This document shows positions 1 to 5,476 of a DNA stretch of 8,332 nt, one piece after another. The DNA comes from Bacillota bacterium (GTDB lineage: Bacteria > Bacillota > Bacilli > Bacillales_B > DSM-18226): positions 1 to 8,332 of the forward strand of contig JAUZQA010000162.1 of the NCBI GenBank assembly GCA_030705665.1, read 5' to 3'. The notes beneath the pieces were generated by a model. The model saw only the letters and a program-made list of their open reading frames with translations. It ran no database searches and was not told the DNA's origin. The position numbers were made by a program, and so were the translations under genes. Every line of letters begins with the position of its first letter. The first letter of the stretch is position 1.

Positions 1-428
1 AGTATAAGAATAAAATCATCTAAGGTAATATCTTTTTTCTTAAATCCAGCCTCTTTTGGATAGCCGCCGTTAATAAACTTTTCATTTACAGCCTTAAGCC
101 CCTGTAAAGACTGAAGAACCTGATCTTGCTTTTTTAAAGTAAAGGCATACACAACTTGTCCCATATTCGATTCAATGTCTCTATAGGCAGTTGCGGAATC
201 AGCTTTAATTCCGCCTTCAATTCCCAGCCACACCTTATTAAATTGATCATAAGCTTTCTGTCCTGACGCAAGATCCCCTTTTGAAGCATAATCGATTGCC
301 TGTTCAACTGACGTTTCCGCGTTCTTTAAATCTGTATTGGAGCTTCCAGCAGCTAAAACAGGATTGTGTACAACTAGCCCAATTATTAGTAGAAAGATAG
401 AAACTTTAAGTAAAAGATTTTTAACCAT
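1..428 (-). CDS. efeU: FTR1-family iron permease, N-terminal part (runs off the left edge)
   Basis: Read from ATG at 428 to the window edge, this gives 142 residues without a stop. Residues 1-27 are a signal peptide or first membrane segment: KNLLLK, then a hydrophobic core, then a likely cut near VLAAG. Next comes a helical extracytoplasmic domain, with KVWLGIEGGIKADSATAY near 65-82 and IESNMGQVVYAF near 85-96. This W..IE..(I/V)...S..AY..IE..MG pattern is what I recall for the soluble N-terminal domain of long FTR1 permeases such as B. subtilis YwbL (EfeU). These proteins import iron with the EfeO and EfeB partners, whose genes would lie beyond the left edge. The membrane part with its REXXE motifs is not in the window, so the assignment rests on this domain and on the Fur-type control region. 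AAAGGGG lies 6 nt before the ATG and supports the start. An isolated imelysin-like lipoprotein is a less likely alternative. Confidence 0.75.
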   Translation of the reverse strand, partial: MVKNLLLKVSIFLLIIGLVVHNPVLAAGSSNTDLKNAETSVEQAIDYASKGDLASGQKAYDQFNKVWLGIEGGIKADSATAYRDIESNMGQVVYAFTLKKQDQVLQSLQGLKAVNEKFINGGYPKEAGFKKKDITLDDFILI

Positions 429-470
429 ATCTGTCCCCTTTGCTGTTTTACCGTAAATTACTTTAATAAT

Positions 471-485
471 TGATAATGAATCTCA
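471..485. promoter_or_regulatory. Fur box 2, in the 5' leader
   Basis: TGATAATGAATCTCA also matches the 7-1-7 Fur consensus at 13 of 15 positions. It lies just downstream of the predicted transcription start and 33 bp (start to start) from box 1. Tandem sites on either side of a promoter suggest cooperative, tight iron repression. No gene is seen diverging from this region on the plus strand. Confidence 0.7.
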
Positions 486-504
486 ATTAAACTTGATATT
501 AATC

Positions 505-533
505 ATTGTATTTTTATTGAGAATGATTGTCAA
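505..533 (-). promoter_or_regulatory. Sigma-A promoter of the iron permease gene
   Basis: On the minus strand, TTGACA (533-528) is followed by a 17-bp spacer and TACAAT (510-505). This is a near-consensus vegetative promoter. Transcription would start near 498, about 70 nt before the ATG at 428. A Fur box overlaps the -35 hexamer, so iron-dependent repression by blocking polymerase is expected. Confidence 0.8.
518..532. promoter_or_regulatory. Fur box 1, over the -35
   Basis: TGAGAATGATTGTCA matches the 7-1-7 Fur consensus TGATAATGATTATCA at 13 of 15 positions. It overlaps the -35 hexamer (528-533) of the permease promoter, so bound Fur-Fe(II) should block transcription. Confidence 0.8.
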
Positions 534-576
534 TGTCAGTTTTGTGAACATTATAGTAATCACTTTAAAGGCTTTT

Positions 577-625
577 AATAAAAAACAAAGCCCCTACATG
601 ATTTATTAATCCTGCGGAACTTTGT
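577..625 (-). terminator. Rho-independent terminator of the decayed gene to its right
   Basis: On the minus strand, ACAAAGTTCC (625-616) can pair with GGGGCTTTGT (594-585) in a 10-bp stem with two G-U pairs and a 21-nt loop. A run of five T follows. It begins 11 nt after the TAA at 636-638, so it fits the end of the pseudogene and also separates it from the iron permease promoter. Confidence 0.7.
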
Positions 626-635
626 ATTATGTTAT

Positions 636-974
636 TTATTCGTTTGGGAAGTATGGATTCAAATGAATAAGAACCTCTTCAATATCATCGTGTTTATTCA
701 TTTTGCAGTCAGAAAGCAACTATAAATATCTTTTACTCTGTACCTATGACAATTTGGCCTTCCATGATATGTGGAATAGGAAAATATTCTTTTTTAAATT
801 TCACATTTAATGCTGAGACGTCCTGTTTCTTCCATTACTGCTAGTACAATATTTTGGGTATTCATGTACCGTTTTTCACTTAAACGGGACAATAATTCAT
901 TCAATGGCATATGAGCCTTTTTTAGTCCTATTGATCAATATCACCGCTAAATCCTTCTTTATTAGAATTGGATC
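636..974 (-). pseudogene. Decayed DUF421/YetF-like membrane protein, C-terminal domain
   Basis: No long ORF survives, but protein-like pieces follow each other in different minus-strand frames. DPILIKKDLAVILIN starts at 974. KKAHMPLNELLSRLSEKRY and NTQNIVLAVMEETGRLS follow down to about 815. Then FKKEYFPIPHIMEGQIV runs to a TAA at 733-735, and KHDDIEEVLIHLNPYFPNE ends at 636. The order (ILIKKD, then KKA...L..LL..LR-like, then (D/N)I..A(V/I)(M/L)E..G.LS, then P.P.I..GQIV) matches my memory of the cytoplasmic domain of DUF421 (YetF/YrbG/YdfS) proteins, which are membrane proteins of Bacillus, some of them spore-related. Several frameshifts are needed to join the pieces. The N-terminal membrane part is not recognisable, although YEFGTMSNFVI just upstream (about 1005-973) may belong to the same gene. 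The family name is an inference; the decay is clear. Confidence 0.45.
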
Positions 975-1383
975 ACAAAATTGCTCATTGTTCCAAATTC
1001 ATATGTTTGATTGATGACAACTAGCTTATTCATTTCGTTTCTGCTCCCCATTGCAATAAAGAGTGGAACACCTTGGTCGTAAGGAGTTATCTGCTGCAAT
1101 AAAAATCCATACTGCCGGCAACCCAAATCCTAGTTTCCAAGCAAATAGATAAACTCCCATCTGATTACGGCCATAAGAATGTACCACTTCTGCCATGTTT
1201 TTTACCAGCGATTGTACAAGATTTACCACCTGCTGCCATCGTGTTTACTAATGGAGTAATGTCAAAAAAATAATTTATAATGTTATGGATTTTGGGAGAT
1301 AAAAAAAGTCTTTTTCCTCCACATTTTTACCGAAAAATGAGACTAATGGTCCTCAACAATCGCGCCCTTTTAACAATTTGGCT
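975..1383. other. Stretch without an assignable gene
   Basis: A 67-codon minus-strand reading frame from 1229 to 1026 (MVNLVQSLVKNMAEVV..., then AWKLGFGLPAVWIFIAA) has an ATG but no convincing ribosome binding site and matches nothing I recognise. Other frames of the same DNA also show protein-like pieces, such as ITPLVNTMAAGGKS and YDQGVPLFIAMGSRNEMNKLVV. I read this as more decayed coding sequence upstream of the DUF421-like remnant, not as a working gene. The part from 1260 to 1383 is AT-rich and shows no strong terminator or promoter. Confidence 0.35.
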
Positions 1384-2232
1384 TTACTTACTTTCATTAA
1401 TATTGGAGATATTAATAGAAAACTCCCCAAAACTCAATTGTCCTAAAGCAAACTTCGTACTTTGAACAAATATACGTTCATTTTTAGTTAGTTCACGTTT
1501 TGCTACCTTTTCAATCCATTCATGCTCTACGTCCAAAATATCTAAAACATGCTTTTGTTTTGAAAAAGCTTCATAGTATCTTAATCCAAATTTCCTTTGG
1601 GACATAGCATCAATATGTATGCCATCTGGATTTGCTGTTAAGCCTTTTGATGTAACAAAATAGCAATTTTTTTCAGTATGAGCAACTTTAGATAATATCT
1701 GGTTTATTTGTTTATATTCTACAGCGCTTTTTCCAAATCCGACTTCTCCAAGATAATGTCCCAACTCACCGATCATAATCGGGATATCTGGTATATTCAA
1801 TTCTTCTCTAAAGTGCTTAAATAATGAAAGCAATTTATCTTCATACGTCTTATAACGTTCTCCGTAACTGTCGCTTTCTCCTTGATGCCATAGAATTCCC
1901 ACTATTTCACTTGTTTCCATTGCAAATTTTGCTTCAGAAATCGCATGTCTTGTTAAAATTCCATCAATTGCCCAATCATCAATCGAGCTTCCTCCCTCGG
2001 CACATGGTATGACCCCAATGGACTCACCTGGATGATCCTCTGTCCAAGCCTGAGCAAAAGAGGCTGCCGGCCCAACACCAGATACGTGGCGATCAAAATT
2101 AAGCGGTTCTGCCATCATTTGCCATCTGCCGTTTCTCAACATTTTTATGTGCTCATTATAAATCGGCGGTACATCCTCAATAAATCCTCTGCCTGCCATA
2201 TTTGATTGTCCGATTAATAATATAGATTTCAT
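1384..2232 (-). CDS. SASA-family SGNH esterase (sialate O-acetylesterase-like)
   Basis: 282 residues, no signal peptide, so probably cytoplasmic. It carries the SGNH esterase blocks of the SASA family (PF03629, CE6-like). GQSNMAG at 8-14 gives the nucleophile Ser10. EGGSSIDDW at 79-87 is the glycine block. WHQGESD at 115-121 is the typical family motif. DGIHID at 203-208 supplies Asp203 and His206 of the catalytic set. Such enzymes remove O-acetyl groups from sialic acid or from acetylated xylan-type sugars; the substrate here cannot be told. The fold is complete by about residue 225, and a charged tail of about 55 residues (KRELTKNERIFVQ...) has no role I recognise. AGAAGG lies 7 nt before the ATG. 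The gene has its own promoter and palindrome upstream and no partner in an operon. No sugar transport or sialic acid genes are nearby, so the pathway is open. Confidence 0.88.
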   Translation of the reverse strand: MKSILLIGQSNMAGRGFIEDVPPIYNEHIKMLRNGRWQMMAEPLNFDRHVSGVGPAASFAQAWTEDHPGESIGVIPCAEGGSSIDDWAIDGILTRHAISEAKFAMETSEIVGILWHQGESDSYGERYKTYEDKLLSLFKHFREELNIPDIPIMIGELGHYLGEVGFGKSAVEYKQINQILSKVAHTEKNCYFVTSKGLTANPDGIHIDAMSQRKFGLRYYEAFSKQKHVLDILDVEHEWIEKVAKRELTKNERIFVQSTKFALGQLSFGEFSINISNINESK

Positions 2233-2261
2233 AGAAAAACCTTCTTTCTTTGTTTTTCAAG

Positions 2262-2273
2262 GTCTAATTAGAC
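2262..2273. promoter_or_regulatory. Palindromic operator candidate for the esterase gene
   Basis: GTCTAATTAGAC is a perfect 12-bp palindrome just downstream of the -10 box. Its half-site ATTAGACT occurs twice: at 2267-2274 within and beside the palindrome, and at 2299-2306 inside the promoter spacer. GTCTA...TAGAC arms resemble operators of GntR/HutC-type sugar regulators, but no regulator gene is present here, so the protein that binds is unknown. Confidence 0.45.
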
Positions 2274-2287
2274 TAAATAGAATTAAG

Positions 2288-2317
2288 AGTATAGCTTCAT
2301 TAGACTTTTTTTGTAAA
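2288..2317 (-). promoter_or_regulatory. Promoter of the SASA-family esterase gene
   Basis: On the minus strand, TTTACA (2317-2312) is followed by an 18-bp spacer and TATACT (2293-2288). Each hexamer is one mismatch from consensus. The start of transcription would be near 2281, about 50 nt before the ATG at 2232, with the 12-bp palindrome in the early leader. Confidence 0.6.
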
Positions 2318-2335
2318 GTCGATATTGTCTTTATT

Positions 2336-2394
2336 CAACTAAACGGTCCTTAAATGAAAATAAGCGCTAATCCTTGTTGTTTAAGGCTAGCTCT
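2336..2394 (+). repeat. Intergenic hairpin repeat family 1, copy 1
   Basis: The first 44 nt (2336-2379) match 3175-3218 at 39 of 44 positions, in the same orientation. The shared core is AATGAAAATAAGCGCT. The copy folds as AGCGCTA (2363-2369) with TAGCTCT (2388-2394), one mismatch, plus an inner CCTT/AAGG. It lies downstream of the reductase-fold gene and upstream of the esterase promoter. It is not followed by a T run, so it is not a standard terminator. Confidence 0.65.
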
Positions 2395-2471
2395 CAATTG
2401 CTGAATATTGGTAAATGCGAAAGATTTCAAAAATGACTCCGCTGTTATTGTTTGTTAAAGAATATTTGTGT

Positions 2472-3005
2472 TCATTTTTTTACTATGTAATGTAATTCAA
2501 CAAATTGATTAAAGGTTCTTGTGCCTTTTAGAGAAAGGTCCAGCTGATAATCACCAACTTTAAATAAAGGAATTCCCTCTCCGATGATAGTTGGTGCAAT
2601 TGTCAAAATCAGTTCATCGACTAATTTTTCTTTTAAAAACGTATGTAGTAAGTCTCCACCACCAACTATCCAAATATTTTTTCCTTCTTCTTTTTTTAAG
2701 TTTTTAGTAAAGTTAACAACGTCTTGATTTACAAATTTAACATCGTTTGTATCTTCTAATAGCGACCTAGAAAAAACGTAACAATCTTTATCTTTATATG
2801 GGAATTGACCTTTTTCATATTTCATAATCCAATCATATGTTCTTTTACCAATTAAAATTGTGTCTATCGTTTCAAAAAATTCCGAATAGCCATTATCCCC
2901 TTCACCCTCAACTTTAAATAACCAATCTAAAGAGTCTTCTTTTGTTGCGATATAACCATCCAAGCTTTGAGCAATAAACAATACTATCTTCCGTTGGTTC
3001 TTCAT
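2472..3005 (-). CDS. Dihydrofolate reductase / RibD C-terminal domain family protein
   Basis: 177 residues, a usual length for stand-alone proteins of this family (B. subtilis YwjB/YyaP type). SLDGYIA at 14-20 is the typical first-strand motif with the conserved Asp. IGKRTYD at 52-58 and IWIVGGGDLLHTFL at 111-124 are the dinucleotide-binding parts, including the GGG turn. ELILTIAPTIIGEGIPLF at 131-148 is the typical C-terminal block. The fold binds NADPH and reduces a pterin or pyrimidine-like substrate in RibD and DHFR, but most stand-alone members have no known substrate, so the reaction is open. It is soluble and cytoplasmic. AGGAGG lies 7 nt before the ATG, a strong site that fixes the start. 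It stands alone, bracketed by the two copies of hairpin repeat family 1. Confidence 0.88.
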   Translation of the reverse strand: MKNQRKIVLFIAQSLDGYIATKEDSLDWLFKVEGEGDNGYSEFFETIDTILIGKRTYDWIMKYEKGQFPYKDKDCYVFSRSLLEDTNDVKFVNQDVVNFTKNLKKEEGKNIWIVGGGDLLHTFLKEKLVDELILTIAPTIIGEGIPLFKVGDYQLDLSLKGTRTFNQFVELHYIVKK

Positions 3006-3174
3006 AATACGCCTCCTAATTTAAACTCTTTATAAGAATATACGTTCCCTAATATTTTAGTAAAGATGTACTTTCATTGAACCATCTATAGTCGTTACTT
3101 TAAGTTACAAATCTTTACAATCTCCATTATATAATTTAACACAATCTATCCATTTTTCTTAATAGTGAGTTGCT

Positions 3175-3229
3175 CAACTAAATGGACCTAAAATGAAAAT
3201 AAGCGCTCATCCTTGCTGCATGATAGCGC
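3175..3229 (+). repeat. Intergenic hairpin repeat family 1, copy 2
   Basis: The first 44 nt match copy 1 at 39 of 44 positions. GCGCTCAT (3203-3210) pairs with ATGATAGCGC (3220-3229) with a 2-nt bulge. The stem is kept although its sequence differs from copy 1 (CAT/ATG here, CCTT/AAGG there), which suggests the fold matters. Similarity to copy 1 fades beyond about 3250. The IS110 element begins about 60 nt further on and may have inserted into the far end of this same repeat. Confidence 0.65.
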
Positions 3230-3308
3230 CCGATTATGGAATAATTCAGGTGTGGCCTCAGCATCGATTAATTCTTCCTCAACTAACTAACGCCCCCGTT
3301 CGTAATAT

Positions 3309-3500
3309 AAGGTTAGCCAGATTTTTCTGGTTGACCTTTTTCTTTATGGTCATATGATTACGGTAGTCGGGGTAGAACGTCGCCCCCGTGGGACTAGATC
3401 CCGTTAGCTAAACTGTTCACCCCCTACTTGTATAAACATGTTTCAGGCTGGTTGGGACCTAGATCCCGTTTAACAAGCGAACCTATGACATTACAAGGAG
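3309..3500 (+). ncRNA. Candidate IS110 bridge RNA
   Basis: The leader before the transposase is densely structured. AAGGTTAGCCAGA (3309-3321) pairs fully, with G-U pairs, with 3326-3338 around a TTTT loop. This is a 13-bp 5' stem-loop like the one that opens the IS621 bridge RNA. GTCGGGGTAGAAC (3366-3378) can pair with GTTCACCCCCTAC (3415-3427) with three mismatches, closing an inner loop. Inside that loop, and again at 3454-3470, sits the motif GGGAC(C)TAGATCCCGTT. One closed loop followed by a second loop, each with the same kind of motif, fits the target-binding and donor-binding loops. The 3' limit is a guess: structure is last evident near GGTT/AACC at 3450-3484. Transcription would come mainly from the promoter formed in the circular form. 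I have not confirmed guide matches to both donor and target. Confidence 0.55.
3390..3470 (+). repeat. Paired loop motif in the candidate bridge RNA
   Basis: GGGACTAGATCCCGTT (3390-3405) and GGGACCTAGATCCCGTT (3454-3470) differ only by one inserted C and start 64 nt apart. Each has GGGA/TCCC arms. In known bridge RNAs the two DNA-binding loops are independent but both read the same core dinucleotide, so a repeated loop motif containing CT is what this model would suggest. Confidence 0.6.
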
Positions 3501-3550
3501 CTTTAGGGGATACCGACTAATATGTATTTCTAGGAGGAGGAAAAAATAAT

Positions 3551-4775
3551 ATGAATCCGGTGATTGGTCTGGATGTATCAAAAGGGGAAAGCCAGGTTCA
3601 AGCGTTTTTAGATAAAGGTAAACCATATCGTAAGAGTTTTAGTATTAAACATGATCTTAAAGGGTTAGAAAGTTTATTAGAATTCCTTCAAGAGGTGAAA
3701 AAGGCTGCTGGTGGTTATCAACCTTCGGTTGTTTTAGAATCAACTGGGCACTATCATATTCCCGTTATTCAGTTTCTAGATGAACAAAATTATGTTTATA
3801 TTATCGTTAATCCTCTTATCTCACATAGAGCAAAAAGCTCAAGCCTTCGAAAGGTAAAAACAGATGCGATTGATGCTTATCATCTTTGTGAACTGTTTTA
3901 TAAAGAGGAATTAGAGCCTTATAAGAAGCGTGGAGTACAACTCTTAAACCTTCGTAATCTTACAAGGCAACAAGAGAGTATTGCAGAAATATCAGCCAAA
4001 ACGAAATTACAGCTTCACTCTTTAATCGATCAGGTTTTCCCTGAGTATCGAGGGGTATTTGGAAGCCTATATTCAAGGGTATCTTTGCTTACTTTACTAG
4101 CATTCCCTACTTCTAAGGCAGTATTAAGTGTGAATGAAAGAGAATTAACAGAAAGAATAGCTTCATTATGTACCAGTCGTTCAGAGTCATGGGCAAAGGA
4201 AAAGGCACAGAAGTTAAGAGCAGCGGCCCTACGGGATCCTTTTCAAAATAACCTCTACGAGAGTCATATTTTTAACCTAGGAATCTTAGTGAAAATTGTT
4301 CTTCAATATCAAGAGCATCTATCCATTATTGCGGATGAAATAGATGCTCTCGCTAAAGAAATTGAAGAATATGAGATCCTTCAATCTATCCCTGGAATCG
4401 GTGAAAAAATCGCTGCAACGATTATTTCTGAAATTGGGGAGATAGATCGGTTTAATGATGCCAAGAAGTTAGTTGCATTCGCTGGAATAGATCCTAGTGT
4501 GTACTCTTCTGGAAAGTTTACAGCTTCAGTAAACCGAATCATGTAGACTTCGTCATGCCTTGTATATGGCTGTTCAGAGTGGCATTCGGGATGCCCGTAA
4601 AAAGAAAACAACTGATGAGATCATTCCACGCAATAAAAGACTAAGAGAGTTTTACGACAAGAAACGAGAAGAAGGAAAACCCTTTAGAGTAGCCATTATT
4701 GCGTGTGTAAACAAACTCTTACATTGGATTTTTGCCTTACTAAAAAGCAGAACAACTTTCCAAGATATAGCTTAG
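3551..4775 (+). pseudogene. IS110-family transposase (recombinase), disrupted by a deletion
   Basis: The first frame runs 331 residues to a TAG at 4544-4546. The DEDD RuvC-like N-terminal domain is intact: IGLDVS (Asp8), VLESTGHYH (Glu63), and KVKTDAIDAY (Asp105, Asp108). A long helical middle follows, then the second transposase domain (PF02371) with IPGIGEKIAATIISEIG at 280-296 and LVAFAGIDPSVYSSGKF at 307-323. The reading frame then shifts by +1: RLRHALYMAVQSG resumes at 4545 and continues without a stop to TAG at 4773-4775. Related proteins have about six residues, TKRGSS, between NRI and RLRHALY. Here only 4 nt stand in place of 18, so about 14 nt are lost, and with them the KRGS motif bearing the catalytic serine. 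The enzyme should be inactive. AGGAGGAGG lies 10 nt before the ATG. The middle domain is otherwise well kept, so the damage looks recent. Confidence 0.9.
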
Positions 4776-4801
4776 AAACTATATCTAGCTAAATACAACA
4801 A

Positions 4802-4831
4802 AACCTTCCAATTAGTGTACAACGGAAGGTT
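4802..4831 (+). terminator. Hairpin after the transposase, possible terminator
   Basis: AACCTTCC (4802-4809) pairs perfectly with GGAAGGTT (4824-4831) around a 14-nt loop, 26 nt after the transposase stop. The following bases, ATTTGG, are not a proper T run, so termination may be weak. It could instead be a structural part of the element's right end, or block readthrough in either direction. Confidence 0.45.
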
Positions 4832-4932
4832 ATTTGGCATGAACATTTTTAGTATATCATGAGGTAATTAAACTTTTTATTGAAAAATGTTGACAAACTA
4901 TTAGCTGGTTTAGTTCAACAAGTAAAATTTAT

Positions 4933-5232
4933 TTATGATTTTGGAACTGCTTTATATTTTGCGAAATAAGGGAAGCTGAGTATGACGGCAAAAAAGAAAA
5001 TTAGCAAAATCGGTAATCCCCAAAAAAGTGAACTACTTGAGTTAAGAATGCCTACCATTATAAGTATTGGTAATACAAATAAGATGCTGGTTTTCTTAGT
5101 AATTTCATGTTTAGTGCCACATTTCCTGCATTCAAGTAGTTTACCAGTCCAGCGAACAAAAGTCTTTTGTACCTCTCCCCATGTAAATGGATTTCCACAA
5201 GTTTCACACTTTTGTATGTTCAAATTAATCAT
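4933..5232 (-). CDS. Small zinc-ribbon membrane protein with two CXXC motifs
   Basis: 99 residues. CETC (9-12) and CRKC (35-38) are separated by 22 residues, a four-cysteine set that probably binds zinc. NPFTWGEV between them has the aromatic pattern seen in the Bacillus CXXC-20-CXXC family (TIGR04104, from memory). Two membrane segments follow, about 49-65 and 69-90, and the protein ends with the basic FAKYKAVPKS. It therefore looks like a membrane-anchored cytoplasmic zinc ribbon of unknown function. The start is unsure: AAGGG directly abuts the ATG at 5232, which is too close to act as its ribosome site. The TTG codon 9 nt further on (residue 4) has that AAGGG at a good distance, so the protein may begin at LNIQKCETC. 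It lies just beyond the proposed right end of the IS110 element and ends toward it. Confidence 0.7.
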   Translation of the reverse strand: MINLNIQKCETCGNPFTWGEVQKTFVRWTGKLLECRKCGTKHEITKKTSILFVLPILIMVGILNSSSSLFWGLPILLIFFFAVILSFPYFAKYKAVPKS

Positions 5233-5279
5233 CCCTTGCTTTTCAATGAGGTAATTTTAACAGGAAAATAAAAATTTTG

Positions 5280-5381
5280 TTATTGGAAATCTTTTATATT
5301 CTTTTTCAAGTAAACTGCCCCGTTAGCCATCCATGCAGTAAATCTGCACCACAGAGGATGGAATCTAATTCGTTCTTCCAT
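5280..5381 (-). CDS. Possible 33-residue small protein
   Basis: ATG at 5381 opens a frame to TAA at 5280-5282: MEERIRFHPLWCRFTAWM, then ANGAVYLKKNIKDFQ. The composition (three aromatic clusters, a basic and polar tail, ordinary Bacillus codons) looks more protein-like than chance DNA of this AT content. Against it, no ribosome binding site precedes the ATG, and a nested hairpin lies inside it: CCATCC/GGATGG at 5327-5332 and 5356-5361, with TGCAG/CTGCA within. It could be a small gene, a gene fragment or chance. I do not recognise the family. Confidence 0.25.
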   Translation of the reverse strand: MEERIRFHPLWCRFTAWMANGAVYLKKNIKDFQ

Positions 5382-5401
5382 GGTAGTTCAACAAAAAAAA
5401 A

Positions 5402-5476
5402 ATGATTGCCGCAGCTATCATCAGGTTATCTACTTGCCGGTACAACATAAATAACTCAAGCACCCGGTAGCTTAAT
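5402..5476 (-). repeat. Intergenic hairpin repeat family 2, copy A
   Basis: ATGATTGC (5402-5409) pairs with GCTATCAT (5414-5421) around the loop CGCA, with one mismatch. The tail AACTCAAG..CCC..TAG.TTAA (5454-5476) matches the same part of copy B. This copy is the most diverged at its far end. Read on the minus strand, the hairpin encodes MIAAAI, as in copy B. The rest of the stretch 5233-5755 holds only the possible small ORF and the promoter region of the aldo/keto reductase. Confidence 0.6.

Larger units (their letters stand above)
3287..4899 (+). mobile_element. IS110-family insertion sequence (defective)
   Basis: It is made of a structured non-coding left end of about 260 nt, a broken IS110 transposase, and a right end of about 120 nt. 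IS110 elements lack terminal inverted repeats, so I set the ends from three clues. First, AACTA occurs at both edges (3285-3289 is AACTA; 4896-4900 is AACTA). Second, joining the ends at the shared CT (3287-3288 with 4898-4899) places TTGACA (4890-4895) 18 bp from TAATAT (3303-3308), giving a junction promoter that reads into the leader. Third, removing the element joins AACTAAC to GTTTAGTT, restoring an inverted repeat. AACTA also occurs at 3281-3285, so the left end could be 4 nt earlier. The total of about 1.61 kb is within the usual range. The outer limits are inference; the identity as IS110 is firm. Confidence 0.6.

Noticed and set aside
1292..1320. A/T-rich inverted repeat GGAG...CTCC with A and T runs
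   Set aside because: Only four strong pairs outside the A/T runs and no gene ends beside it, so it is not called as a terminator.
1280..1465. 61-codon plus-strand ORF
   Set aside because: It runs into the antisense of the 3' end of the esterase gene and has no ribosome binding site.
4541..4562. Programmed ribosomal frameshift joining the two transposase frames
   Set aside because: There is no slippery heptamer at the overlap, and the joined product would still lack the KRGS motif with the catalytic serine. A deletion explains both facts.
4982..5254. 90-codon plus-strand ORF
   Set aside because: It is antisense to the two-CXXC protein, which has recognisable motifs, and lacks a ribosome binding site.
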